From: Actinomycetales bacterium Actino_02
Lineage (GTDB): Bacteria; Actinomycetota; Actinomycetes; Propionibacteriales; Propionibacteriaceae
Reading direction: 5' to 3'
DNA: 64,000 nt
NCBI GenBank assembly: GCA_001603275.1
Contig: LUYM01000020.1
Coordinates: 293,135 to 357,134 of the forward strand
In this document: positions 36,772 through 44,938 of the stretch, piece by piece
Layout: each line of letters starts with the position of its first letter
How positions within the stretch are numbered: position 1 is the stretch's first letter
The notes under the pieces: model-generated
Told to the model about the DNA's origin: nothing
What the model saw: only the letters and a program-made list of their open reading frames with translations
Database searches by the model: none
Translations under genes and position numbers: made by a program

Positions 36772-36860
36772 TGGTGTCCGAGAGAGGACTTGAACCTCCA
36801 CGCCCTATAACGGGCACTAGCACCTCAAGCTAGCGCGTCTACCTATTCCGCCACCCGGAC
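36772..36860 (-). tRNA. tRNA-Leu (anticodon GAG)
   Basis: An 89-nt class II tRNA on the minus strand. The acceptor strand GTCCGGG pairs with CTCGGAC (one G-U). The D arm is GGCGGAATAGGTAGACGC, the anticodon loop CTTGAGG reads GAG, and a long variable arm TGCCCGTTATAGGGCG marks tRNA-Leu. The T arm contains GGTTCAAGTCC. CCA is encoded. It reads CUC/CUU codons. Confidence 0.95.
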
Positions 36861-36895
36861 CGGTGGTCTGCCGGGTTGCCCCGGACAGCCAGAGC

Positions 36896-36922
36896 ACTAT
36901 AGCAATGCGGCGCTCGCATTGC
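36896..36922 (-). promoter_or_regulatory. tRNA-Leu promoter with an upstream palindrome
   Basis: On the minus strand, -10 TATAGT (36901-36896) lies 36 bp before the tRNA. Directly upstream, GCAATGCG (36902-36909) and CGCATTGC (36915-36922) form a perfect 8-bp inverted repeat with spacer GCGCT, filling the -10/-35 spacer. The -35 is unclear. Confidence 0.5.
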
Positions 36923-36971
36923 GATTTGGCAACTGGGAATGACTGGTCGAGCCTGCTGGCAGGATGGACGC

Positions 36972-38285
36972 ATGGAGCCCACCACCAACGCCGCAGCCGA
37001 AGTCGCCACCCTGTGCAGCGAGTTGATCCGCTTCGATACGTCCAACTTCGGGCCCGAGGGATCGGTTGGTGAGCGGGAGGCGACCGAGTATGTCGCAGCC
37101 AAGCTCGATGAGGTCGGCATCACCAGTCAGTTGTTCGAGTCCGAACCGCGACGCACCTCGCTAGTGGCCGAATGGGCCCCGGAAGGCTGCGATCGCAGTC
37201 TGCCGCCGCTGCTGATTCACGGGCACACCGATGTCGTCCCAGCGGTGGCCGCCGACTGGCAGGTCGACCCGTTCGCCGGCGAGATCGTCGACGACTACGT
37301 GTGGGGCCGCGGTGCGGTGGACATGAAGGACTTCGACGCGATCATCCTCGCCGTCGTTCGGCAACGGCAGCGTGAGGGACGCCCGCCCCGGCGTCCGATC
37401 CGGTTGGTGTTCGCCGCGGACGAGGAGGCCGGAGGTGCGAAGGGTGCCGGCTGGTTGGCCGACCACCATCCGGAGTTGATCGCCGACTGCACCGAAGCGA
37501 TCGGCGAGGTGGGTGGCTTCTCGCTGACCGTGAATGACCAGCGGCTCTACCTGATCCAAACCGCGGAAAAGGGACTGGCTTGGCTGAACCTCATCGCCTC
37601 GGGCACCGCGGGGCACGGCTCGATGCGGAACTCCGACAATGCCATCACTGAGCTGGCCGCGGCCATTGCCCGGGTCGGCAACTACCAGTGGCCGGTGCGG
37701 ATCCGTCCGGCGCAGCAGCAGTTCCTGGATGCCATCGAGGACGTCCTGGGTGTCCCGGTGAATGCCGACAACGCCGAAACGACCTTGGCTCAGCTCGGTT
37801 CGATCGCGCGGATGGTCGGTGCCACCATGTCCAACACGGCCAACCCGACGATGCTGTCCGGCGGCTACAAGGTGAACGTGATCCCCGGCCGGGCCACTGC
37901 GGGGATCGACGGGCGATTCATCCCCGGCCACGAGCAGGAGTTCTACGACACGATCACCGAACTGCTCGGCGACAAGGTGCGCTACGAGGTGGTGACCGGC
38001 GAGATCGCCGTTGAGACCAGCTTCGACGGCGCTGTGGTGGAGGCGATGCGGGCCAGCCTGCAGGCCGCCGACTCTGGCTCGCTGGCGGTGCCGTTCATGA
38101 TGAGTGCCGGCACCGACGCGAAGGCCTGGTCCAGGCTCGGCGTCCGCTGCTTCGGCTTCGCGCCGCTGCGGCTGCCGCCCGAACTCGACTTCATCTCGCT
38201 CTTCCACGGCGTGGACGAGCGAGTGCCGGTGGAGTCCTTGGAGTTCGGCTGCCAGGTGCTGGACGACTTCCTGGATCGCGCCTGA
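36972..38285 (+). CDS. M20 family metallopeptidase
   Basis: A 437-residue zinc hydrolase of the M20/M25/M40 family, close to the actinobacterial DapE2/Rv2141c-type group. Metal ligands are HGHTDVVP (His, Asp), WGRGAVDMKDF (bridging Asp), ADEEAGG (catalytic Glu-Glu), and His in SLFHGVDERVP. A dimerisation domain lies at about 185-300. Likely a dipeptidase or N-acyl-amino-acid deacylase; true lysine-pathway DapE cannot be excluded. CAGGAT 6 nt before the ATG suggests a leaderless start. Confidence 0.88.
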   Translation: MEPTTNAAAEVATLCSELIRFDTSNFGPEGSVGEREATEYVAAKLDEVGITSQLFESEPRRTSLVAEWAPEGCDRSLPPLLIHGHTDVVPAVAADWQVDPFAGEIVDDYVWGRGAVDMKDFDAIILAVVRQRQREGRPPRRPIRLVFAADEEAGGAKGAGWLADHHPELIADCTEAIGEVGGFSLTVNDQRLYLIQTAEKGLAWLNLIASGTAGHGSMRNSDNAITELAAAIARVGNYQWPVRIRPAQQQFLDAIEDVLGVPVNADNAETTLAQLGSIARMVGATMSNTANPTMLSGGYKVNVIPGRATAGIDGRFIPGHEQEFYDTITELLGDKVRYEVVTGEIAVETSFDGAVVEAMRASLQAADSGSLAVPFMMSAGTDAKAWSRLGVRCFGFAPLRLPPELDFISLFHGVDERVPVESLEFGCQVLDDFLDRA

Positions 38286-38364
38286 CCGGGGACCCGCAGC
38301 CTTGAGGGTGCGGGCATTCAGGGCATTCTCGGCCCTCTCTTGGCCCCGAGGGGATCATGGACCC

Positions 38365-39714
38365 ATGGCAACGGGGCGGACCTCGCGGGTGCTGTTGCAC
38401 TCGATGTGGTTGGCCGTCGTCAGCGCCGTCCCTGCCGTCTTGGCACTGGGCCTGGCCACGTCCGCGTTGGACCACGACCCAGACTTCGGACGTGGCTGGC
38501 CCGCGGCGGGCGCCCTCCTTCTGATCTTCGCGCCGGTGTGGGTGCCGGCGGTTGCCGTGCTGGGTGCGGTCATCGGGCTGGCTGCGGCCCTGTCGTCCCG
38601 ACTGGCCGCGCGAAGCGGACTCTGGCTGCAGGTCTTCGCCGGGACGGCAAGTGGGGCCGCTGTCGGTCTACTCGCCAGTGCGGTGTGGCGAAGTAGTGGG
38701 TGGCAGGGTCTGCAAGCCTTCGATCTCGTCGGACTTGCGATTGGCGCTGTGAGTGGTGGCTTGTCCGTCCTGCTCGCGCGACGGGCGACGGCTACGCCGG
38801 GCCGCTCGCTGCGGTGGGGGACGGCGGCGGCGGTCCTTGCCGCCGTCACTGCGCTGGGGGCCAGTTGGACGTCGCTCGCCGCGAGCCATTGGGACGCCAT
38901 CGAGGAGTGCGCGATCCGGATGGGCGTGGACGAGGCGAAGGTGGCCGTGGTGGATCGGCCCTTCCCGCCGCAGAGCTGGTGCGTCACCGCGGATGCAGTG
39001 GGGGCCTCGGTTCCAGTCTGGGCCGCCCCGGCGCTGGTGCTCGCCCTCACGGCGACCGCGGTCTGCGCACTGATCGCCGCCTGGCGATGGTTAGCCGAAC
39101 GTCCCCGACCGCGCCTGATGATGTCGTCCGCTCTGATCGTTGTCATGCTCGGAGTGGGTGCGGCGGGCTGGCTGAGCAACCCCGAACCCGACCCCGAGAC
39201 GCTGGCACAGGCCCGCGCGGAACTGCGCAACCGGCCGTCCCCGGCAGCAACCTCGGCGTTGCCGACGGCTGCACCGTCGACCGAACCAACCGTCCCGCCG
39301 ACGGCCTCAGCCGCCGCGGTACGCGAGCTGCTCGACAGGCTCAGCCGGACAGCGTCGGACGCAGTAGCCGGCCGAGGGTTGTGGCTGAAGCAGCCTCGGC
39401 AGGAGGAAATGCGGTGCGATCTGCCGAACGGCGAACCGGGGATCCTGCTCACGTTGAGCGGGAGGTTCAGCGCACAAGATCCGGACGCCGTGAGCGGCAC
39501 TGAGGCGATGGCGGCGTTCTCACAGGCGAACCAGGCGCTGGCCCAGCGCATCGTGGATGCCTGGGTCAGCACCGGGATGCTGTCCGAAGGCGACGTGATC
39601 CACGGCGAGTGGTGGCTGGCTGGCCCCCAAGCCGCAGTCATCGAGACCGCCCATGTCGGCTTCAGCGACGGGATCGGTGAACTGCGGATCGCCGGCTACT
39701 GCGCCGCAGACTGA
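38365..39714 (+). CDS. Unknown multi-pass membrane protein with extracytoplasmic domain
   Basis: A 449-residue protein with no family I recognise. Six or seven hydrophobic segments fill residues 10-270, in pairs. A Pro/Thr/Ala/Ser-rich linker (about 290-320) follows, then a soluble C-terminal domain of about 130 residues with two Cys (MRCDLPNG near 355 and the final GYCAAD) that could form a disulfide, and a WWLAGPQAAV segment. ATG 38365 begins after an unrelated upstream frame. Codon usage is normal for the genome. The topology suggests an exported sensor or stress protein, but no function is claimed. Confidence 0.7.
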   Translation: MATGRTSRVLLHSMWLAVVSAVPAVLALGLATSALDHDPDFGRGWPAAGALLLIFAPVWVPAVAVLGAVIGLAAALSSRLAARSGLWLQVFAGTASGAAVGLLASAVWRSSGWQGLQAFDLVGLAIGAVSGGLSVLLARRATATPGRSLRWGTAAAVLAAVTALGASWTSLAASHWDAIEECAIRMGVDEAKVAVVDRPFPPQSWCVTADAVGASVPVWAAPALVLALTATAVCALIAAWRWLAERPRPRLMMSSALIVVMLGVGAAGWLSNPEPDPETLAQARAELRNRPSPAATSALPTAAPSTEPTVPPTASAAAVRELLDRLSRTASDAVAGRGLWLKQPRQEEMRCDLPNGEPGILLTLSGRFSAQDPDAVSGTEAMAAFSQANQALAQRIVDAWVSTGMLSEGDVIHGEWWLAGPQAAVIETAHVGFSDGIGELRIAGYCAAD

Positions 39715-39788
39715 GATCTGCAGGACCGGAGACGGGCGACTCCTGACCGGTCGTGGAGTTCCAACCCCAGCAGTACCCGAGCCCGGGC

Positions 39789-40358
39789 TCAGGACGGACG
39801 CTCGCCGCGGGCCGCCCTCGCCACGATGGTGGCGATCCGAGCAGCCTTGGTTTCGGGACGCTTGGCCATGGCGATCGACGTGAGCCCGAGCTTGCGGACG
39901 CTCGGAGGGAAGGTGTCCCACGCGGCGCGAGCGGCCGGGTCGGCGTCCAGGGCTGCGGCAAGGTCGTCCGGCTCCTGCAAGGCCTCCACTGAATCCAGCA
40001 GCGTCCAGGAACCGTCGGCCAACGCCCGCTCGATGACGGCTCGGCCGGCAGGCTGCATCCGTCCGGACTGCTCAAGTTCGAGGATCCGCGCCTTGTTTGT
40101 GGCTGCCCAGCCGCTGCCGGGCTTGCGCGGAGCCACCCACTGGGCAATGCGTTCCTCATCGATCGTCCTGGCCTGGCCGTCGATCCAGCCCCAGCACAGG
40201 GCTTCGCGCACGACGTCCTCGTAGTCCACCGTCGGACGCCCGGTCACCGAACGCCAGCGAACCAGCCAGACTCCGGCGCCTCGCCCATGATTGGCAGCCA
40301 GCCAGGCGCGCAACTCGGCCAGATCGGGCGGGTGAAAAAGCTCTGCGTCGGCGGCCAT
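39789..40358 (-). CDS. YdeI/OmpD-associated family protein
   Basis: A 189-residue protein of the YdeI/OmdA family. Signs are the N-terminal WLAANHGRGAGVWLVRW, the VREALCWGWIDGQ motif, the RKPGSGWAATNKARI motif, and the C-terminal FPPSVRKLGLTSIAMAKRPETKAARI repeat region (split here). The family has been linked to bacteriocin or peptide resistance in enterobacteria; the biochemical activity is unknown. It lies 13 bp after the aldo/keto reductase, probably in one operon with uppP. Confidence 0.88.
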   Translation of the reverse strand: MAADAELFHPPDLAELRAWLAANHGRGAGVWLVRWRSVTGRPTVDYEDVVREALCWGWIDGQARTIDEERIAQWVAPRKPGSGWAATNKARILELEQSGRMQPAGRAVIERALADGSWTLLDSVEALQEPDDLAAALDADPAARAAWDTFPPSVRKLGLTSIAMAKRPETKAARIATIVARAARGERPS

Positions 40359-40371
40359 CGCGGATCCTCGG

Positions 40372-41361
40372 CTAGGGGGTCAGGGTCGGCTCGTACCCTT
40401 CGCGCATCGTATTCGGCCCCCCGGACACATCATCCAGAGCGGACACGATCTCGTCGGGAAGCTCGATCTGATCGCAATCCAGATAGGGCTGCAGCTGAGC
40501 GGCGGTGCGGGCGCCGAGCAGGGGAGCGGTGACGCCGGGGGCGTCCCGAACCCAGAGCAGGGCGACCTGGGCAGCACTCAGGCCGAGTCCATCGGCGGCG
40601 GTGGAGACGGCGTCGACCACCGAGCGAGAACGCGCTTCCAGGTAGGGCTCCACGAACCAGGAGAAGTGTTCGCTGGCCCCGCGGGAGCCCTTGGGTCGCG
40701 AGTTGCGGTACTTGCCGGTGAGGACGCCGCGGCCGATCGGCGACCACGGCAGCAGCCCCATCCCGAATGCCCGGATGGCCGGGATCACTTCGACTTCGGC
40801 GCGGCGGGCCAGCAGCGAGTACTCCACCTGGGCGCTGGTCAGCGGGGAGCGTCCCGGAAAGGCGGCCTGCCAGGTTGCGGCTTGGGCGGTCTGCCAGCCG
40901 ACGAAGTTGCACACCCCGGCATAGCGCACGTCACCGGCGGTGACGGCGGTGTCGATGGCGGCCAACGACTCCTCCAGCGGAGCCTGCCCCCAGGCGTGCA
41001 GCTGCCACAGATCCAGGTAGTCGGTGCCCAGCCGGCGCAACGACGCCCGCAGGTCCTCCAGGAGGGCGGTGCGCGAGGTGTCCACGACGCGCTGGCCGTC
41101 CCGCACGCCGAAGCCGGCCTTGGTGGCGATCACCAACTGGTCGCGGGTGACATCGCCGGCCCGGATCAGCCGTCCGATGATCCGCTCGGCGTCACCCTCG
41201 GCGTAGGCCGCTGCGGTGTCGACGAGATTGCCGCCGGCTTCGACAAAAGCCGTCAGTAGGGGACGAGCGTCCTCGAGACGGGTCTCCCGACCCCAGGTCA
41301 GCGTGCCGAGGCCGAGCTGCGAAACCTGCAGCCCCGAGACCCCGACCGAACGCTTCCTCAT
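40372..41361 (-). CDS. Aldo/keto reductase
   Basis: A 329-residue NADPH-dependent aldo/keto reductase with the TIM-barrel catalytic tetrad visible: Asp48 (LVDTAAAYAEG), Tyr53, Lys81 (IATKAGFG) and His122 (WQLHAWG). The family end GARTAAQLQPYLDC binds NADPH. ATG overlaps the uppP stop (ATGA). An open frame continues upstream antiphase through uppP and is not part of the protein. Substrate unknown. Confidence 0.9.
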   Translation of the reverse strand: MRKRSVGVSGLQVSQLGLGTLTWGRETRLEDARPLLTAFVEAGGNLVDTAAAYAEGDAERIIGRLIRAGDVTRDQLVIATKAGFGVRDGQRVVDTSRTALLEDLRASLRRLGTDYLDLWQLHAWGQAPLEESLAAIDTAVTAGDVRYAGVCNFVGWQTAQAATWQAAFPGRSPLTSAQVEYSLLARRAEVEVIPAIRAFGMGLLPWSPIGRGVLTGKYRNSRPKGSRGASEHFSWFVEPYLEARSRSVVDAVSTAADGLGLSAAQVALLWVRDAPGVTAPLLGARTAAQLQPYLDCDQIELPDEIVSALDDVSGGPNTMREGYEPTLTP

Positions 41362-42203
41362 ACTGCCGGGATCACTCCAGCCAGGAGCAGCCCGGCCAGC
41401 AGCAGACCGAGCAGCACGCGATACACGACGAAGGCCGTGAAGTTGTTGCGGGAGACGAACTTCAGCAGCCAGGCGATCGAGAAGTACGCCACGATGCCGG
41501 ACACCACCGTGCCGATCCCGGTGGCCAGCCAGCCCACGCCGCCCGCGGTGCCGATGGCGTCCGCCGCAGTGATCGCCTGGAAGCCGCCGGAGGCCACCAG
41601 AGTCGGAATGCCGATGAAGAAGCTCATCCGGGTGGCGGCGACCCGATCCAGGCCGCGGAACATGCCGGTCGAAATGGTGGCTCCGGAGCGGGAGACGCCC
41701 GGCACCAGGGACATCACCTGAACCAGGCCGATCACGGCGCCGTCCTTCCAGGTCACCGAGTCTTCGGTGCGGACGGCCTTGGCGAGCCGGTCGGCGGCCA
41801 GCATCACCAAGCTCCAGCCGATCAGCCCGATCACCACTGCCCACAGATTGCGCAGCGGGCCTTCGACCAGGTCCTTCAGCACGAAGGCGACGATTCCGGT
41901 GATGAAGAAGCCGACGATGATGGCCCAGCCCATCTTGTAGTCGGGGTCGCTGCGATGCTCGGCCTTGGTCAGGCCGCGGAACCACGCGGTGGCGAAGCGG
42001 ACGATGTCGGACCAGAAGTAGACGATCGAGGCGATCATGGCGCCGACCTGGATGATCGCGGTGAATGCGGTGACGCTGGGGTCGGCCACGTTGTAGCCGA
42101 GCAGGCCCTCCATGATCGTCAGGTGGCCGGTGCTCGAGACCGGCAGGAACTCGGTCACCCCTTCGACGATTCCGAACAGGATTGCTTGCCACCAGTCGAT
42201 CAT
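41358..42203 (-). CDS. uppP: Undecaprenyl-diphosphatase UppP
   Basis: UppP/BacA (281 residues, about eight helices) recycles undecaprenyl diphosphate for peptidoglycan synthesis. The catalytic segments GIVEGVTEFLPVSSTGHL (11-28) and PGVSRSGATI are intact. ATG start after GGGAAGGG; a TAAGCT on its strand (42241-42236) is a possible -10. Divergent from mshC; the same pairing region is found in mycobacteria. Confidence 0.96.
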   Translation of the reverse strand: MIDWWQAILFGIVEGVTEFLPVSSTGHLTIMEGLLGYNVADPSVTAFTAIIQVGAMIASIVYFWSDIVRFATAWFRGLTKAEHRSDPDYKMGWAIIVGFFITGIVAFVLKDLVEGPLRNLWAVVIGLIGWSLVMLAADRLAKAVRTEDSVTWKDGAVIGLVQVMSLVPGVSRSGATISTGMFRGLDRVAATRMSFFIGIPTLVASGGFQAITAADAIGTAGGVGWLATGIGTVVSGIVAYFSIAWLLKFVSRNNFTAFVVYRVLLGLLLAGLLLAGVIPAV

Positions 42204-42261
42204 TCTTGCCCTTCCCGGGAGTGCAGGTCGCGGCCAGCTTAGTGCCCGTTCTCGATGGCAC

Positions 42262-42267
42262 TAGGCT
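42262..42267 (+). promoter_or_regulatory. -10 element of a leaderless promoter for mshC
   Basis: TAGGCT lies 7 nt before ATG 42275. This choice of start removes 31 residues from a longer open frame. Confidence 0.55.
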
Positions 42268-42274
42268 GCCGGAC

Positions 42275-43513
42275 ATGCGTTCGTGGGCGGGTGTCGCAGT
42301 GCCGGAACTACCCGGTCGTGGTGGACGAGTCGAGGTCTTCGACACAGTCACTCAGCGGCTGCGGCCGGTCGGGCCCGAGCACGGCGAGGCCCGGCTTTAC
42401 GCGTGTGGGATCACTCCCTACGACGCCACGCATCTGGGTCATGCCTTCACCTATGTCAGTGTCGACCTGCTGGTCAGGGCCTGGTTGGACGCCGGATTGG
42501 GCGTCCGCTACGCCCAGAATGTGACCGATGTGGACGACCCGCTGCTGGAGCGTGCCGAGGCCACCGGGGACGACTGGCGGCGGCTGGCCACCGAACAGAT
42601 CCAGCTGTACCGCAGCGACCTCACCGCGCTGCGGGTGGTGCCTCCGGCCGAGCTGACCGGGGTGGTGGACAGCATCGAGCTGGTCGTCGCGCTGATCGAG
42701 CGGCTGCGCCATGAGGGCCGGGTCTACCAGCTCAGCGGTGACGACTATCCGGACTGGTACTTCGCCATCCCCGACCCGGCGCCGCTGCTGCGTGGGCTGG
42801 GGATCGACCAGCAGCAGGCGCAGGAGATCTTCGCCGAGCGGGGCGGCGATCCGGCCCGTCCGGGCAAGCGCGGCCCGTTCGATTGCCTGGTCTGGCGCGC
42901 CGAGCGCCCCGGCGAGCCGGCCTGGAACTCCTCCCTGGGCCGCGGACGACCTGGCTGGCATGTCGAGTGCACGGCCATCGCCCTGGACCGGCTTGGGCCA
43001 GCCTTCGATGTGCAGGCCGGCGGCTCGGATCTGGCGTTCCCGCATCATCCGATGTGCGCGGCCGAGGCCACGGCGCTTTCCGGGGAGCCGTTTGCCACCG
43101 CCTTTCTACACACCGGGATGGTCGGTCTGGACGGCGCCAAGATGAGCAAGTCGCTGGGCAATCTCGTCTTCGTCAGCCAGCTGCTGGCCGATGGACGCGA
43201 CCCGATGGCGGTCCGGCTGGTGCTGCTGGCCCAGCACTATCGCCGTGACTGGGAGTACAACTCCCACCTGCTGGCGCAGGCCGAATGGCGGCTGGCCCAC
43301 TGGCGGGAGGCCTGTGCCCGTCCGAGCGGCCCGGCGGCTGCTCCGGTGCTGGCCCAGGTGCGCGAGGCCTTGCGCACCGACCTGGACGCGCCGTCCGCGC
43401 TGGCTGTGATCGATCAGTGGGCCTCGGCGGCCCTGGCCGGGGAAGGGACCGACGATGCCGCGCCGGCTCTGGTCGCCGACCTGACCGACGCCCTGCTCGG
43501 CGTCGCCCTGTAG
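42275..43513 (+). CDS. mshC: Cysteine:glucosaminyl-inositol ligase (mycothiol synthesis)
   Basis: MshC (412 residues) joins cysteine to GlcN-inositol in mycothiol synthesis, the main low-molecular-weight thiol of actinobacteria. It is a CysRS-like enzyme: [20 protein letters not shown] holds the HIGH motif and zinc Cys, and KMSKSLGN is the second signature. [11 protein letters not shown] supplies zinc/cysteine ligands. It is shorter than CysRS, lacking the tRNA-binding end. Start from the TAGGCT box. Confidence 0.95.
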   Translation: MRSWAGVAVPELPGRGGRVEVFDTVTQRLRPVGPEHGEARLYACGITPYDATHLGHAFTYVSVDLLVRAWLDAGLGVRYAQNVTDVDDPLLERAEATGDDWRRLATEQIQLYRSDLTALRVVPPAELTGVVDSIELVVALIERLRHEGRVYQLSGDDYPDWYFAIPDPAPLLRGLGIDQQQAQEIFAERGGDPARPGKRGPFDCLVWRAERPGEPAWNSSLGRGRPGWHVECTAIALDRLGPAFDVQAGGSDLAFPHHPMCAAEATALSGEPFATAFLHTGMVGLDGAKMSKSLGNLVFVSQLLADGRDPMAVRLVLLAQHYRRDWEYNSHLLAQAEWRLAHWREACARPSGPAAAPVLAQVREALRTDLDAPSALAVIDQWASAALAGEGTDDAAPALVADLTDALLGVAL

Positions 43514-43558
43514 CCGCCCGCACCCTGGCGGCGGCTGCCCGGCAGGGCGGCTCGCCGG

Positions 43559-43564
43559 TAGGCT
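43559..43564 (+). promoter_or_regulatory. -10 element of a leaderless promoter for hisE
   Basis: TAGGCT, identical to the mshC and recG boxes, lies 8 nt before GTG 43573. Confidence 0.5.
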
Positions 43565-43572
43565 TGCGCGAC

Positions 43573-43839
43573 GTGAGTAAATCCTTCGACGAGTTGTTCG
43601 CTGAGCTGCGCGATCGCGCAGCCACTGGCCAGGAGAGCTCGGGCACTGTCCGTGCGCTGCAAGCCGGCGTCCATGCGATCGGCAAGAAGGTTGTCGAAGA
43701 GGCCGCAGAGGTCTGGATGGCCGCGGAGTATCAGTCGAAGGCTGAGGCCGCCGAGGAGATTAGCCAGCTGCTCTATCACCTCCAGGTGATGATGTTGGCC
43801 CTCGACCTCGACCTCGAAGACGTCTACGAGTACCTGTGA
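43573..43839 (+). CDS. hisE: Phosphoribosyl-ATP pyrophosphatase
   Basis: HisE (88 residues) hydrolyses PR-ATP to PR-AMP, the second step of histidine synthesis. It is an alpha-helical MazG-type fold with metal ligands in [14 protein letters not shown] and the [14 protein letters not shown] helix. A longer frame from 43285 lies inside mshC. It overlaps hisG by one base or more, so they are coupled. Confidence 0.95.
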   Translation: MSKSFDELFAELRDRAATGQESSGTVRALQAGVHAIGKKVVEEAAEVWMAAEYQSKAEAAEEISQLLYHLQVMMLALDLDLEDVYEYL

Positions 43840-44705
43840 TGGCGGAGCAGATGACCGGATTGCTGAAGATCGCCGTTCCCAACAAGGGGTCGCTGGCCGA
43901 GGCGGCCGCCTCGATGCTGCGTGAGGCCGGCTACCGGCAACGCAACGACCCCAAGGACCTGGTCCTGGTCGATGAGACCAACGGTGTGGAGTTCTACTAC
44001 CTGCGGCCCAAGGACATCGCGGTCTACGTCGGTGAGGGCACCCTGGACCTGGGGATCACCGGTCGGGACATGCTGCTGGATTCCGGCGCGCAGGCCGAAG
44101 AGGTCAAGGCGCTCGGCTTCGGCGGCACTCGTTTCCGCTTTGCAGCTCCCGGCGGTGCGTCGATGAGCGTCGCCGAGCTCAACGGCAAGCGGATCGCCAC
44201 CTCCTACCCGGGGCTGGTGTCGAGCTACCTGGCCGCGCAGGGCGTGGCCGCCCGGCTGATTCACCTCGACGGTGCCGTGGAAAGCTCGGTGCGCCTGGGT
44301 GTGGCCGACGTCGTGGCTGATGTCGTCGAGACCGGAACCACACTGAAGCGGGCTGGCCTGGAGCTGTTCGGTGATCCGATCCTGGTTTCCGAGGCGATCC
44401 TGATCCAGCGGGCCGACTTGCCGGCACCCGAAGGTCTGGATCTGCTGATTCGGCGGCTCAGCGGCGTGATCACCGCGCGCGACTACCTGATGGTCGATTA
44501 CAACGTCCCCCGCGAGAAGCTGGACGCAGCCACGGCGATCACCCCTGGCCTGGAGTCGCCGACAGTCTCGCCGCTGGCCCGGGAGGGCTGGGTGGCGGTC
44601 CGCGCCATGATTCCGGCCAAGCAGGCGCAGCAGGTGATGGACGATCTGTGGGCCACCGGCGCCGATGCGATTCTGGTCACCAAGATTCACGCCTGCCGCA
44701 TCTGA
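43839..44705 (+). CDS. hisG: ATP phosphoribosyltransferase
   Basis: HisG, long form (288 residues), makes the committed step of histidine synthesis. The catalytic half has KIAVPNKGSLAEAA, GITGRDMLLDSGAQ and the PRPP loop DVVETGTTLKRAGL. The last 75 residues form the regulatory ACT-like domain that binds histidine (MVDYNVPREKL, ISP-like ITPGLESPTVSPL). ATG 43839 follows the hisE stop as TGATG; GTG 43836 and ATG 43851 are alternatives. No other his genes are nearby. Confidence 0.95.
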   Translation: MAEQMTGLLKIAVPNKGSLAEAAASMLREAGYRQRNDPKDLVLVDETNGVEFYYLRPKDIAVYVGEGTLDLGITGRDMLLDSGAQAEEVKALGFGGTRFRFAAPGGASMSVAELNGKRIATSYPGLVSSYLAAQGVAARLIHLDGAVESSVRLGVADVVADVVETGTTLKRAGLELFGDPILVSEAILIQRADLPAPEGLDLLIRRLSGVITARDYLMVDYNVPREKLDAATAITPGLESPTVSPLAREGWVAVRAMIPAKQAQQVMDDLWATGADAILVTKIHACRI

Positions 44706-44715
44706 GTTGCCTCGA

Positions 44716-44745
44716 TTGGGCGCTGAGCGCCACGTCGGCTAGAAT
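44716..44745 (+). promoter_or_regulatory. Promoter of the infC-rpmI-rplT operon
   Basis: -35 TTGGGC (44716-44721) and -10 TAGAAT (44740-44745) with 18 bp between. It would start a leader of about 185 nt before infC. Confidence 0.65.
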
Positions 44746-44751
44746 CAGTCC

Positions 44752-44938
44752 GATCGACTGCGCTGTGAAGTAGGCAGTCCGCGAAAGTGGAGACCCGAGC
44801 TCCCACCTGATCACCGTTTCGGTGACGGGTCGGTACCGCGCCGAAGGACTATCTTCGGCCGCTCTTTGGGGTTCCCGCTGCGCGGGGGCCCTTTTTCATT
44901 GCCGGTCGACGGCACAGAACACGAGTCTTGGAGGACAC
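44752..44938 (+). promoter_or_regulatory. Structured 5' leader of infC with attenuator
   Basis: The leader contains a perfect hairpin TCACCG-TTT-CGGTGA (44811-44825), a second, GCCGAAG-GACTAT-CTTCGGC (44840-44859), and then an intrinsic terminator at 44868-44896. GTGGAG (44787-44792) can also pair with the CTCCCAC nearby. This order suggests transcription attenuation of the operon. In other bacteria the infC-rpmI-rplT leader is controlled by L20; whether that holds here is unknown. Confidence 0.6.
44868..44896 (+). terminator. Attenuator terminator in the infC leader
   Basis: GGGGTTCCCGC (44868-44878) pairs with GCGGGGGCCC (44882-44891) through a three-base loop, with two T-G pairs. TTTTT follows at once (44892-44896). 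It lies 42 bp before the infC start, so full operon expression needs read-through. Confidence 0.8.

Noticed and set aside
38293..38314. CCCGCA...TGCGGG as terminator after the M20 gene
   Set aside because: Only a 6-bp stem with a 10-nt loop and no T-run; too weak to list.
40372..42351. A 659-residue minus-strand fusion ending in an aldo/keto reductase
   Set aside because: The first half is antiphase to uppP. The reductase starts at ATG 41361, overlapping the uppP stop.
44822..44938. Longer IF-3 starting at GTG 44822
   Set aside because: The extra 39 residues would be encoded across the attenuator hairpins and do not match IF-3; the ribosome-binding site is just before ATC 44939.
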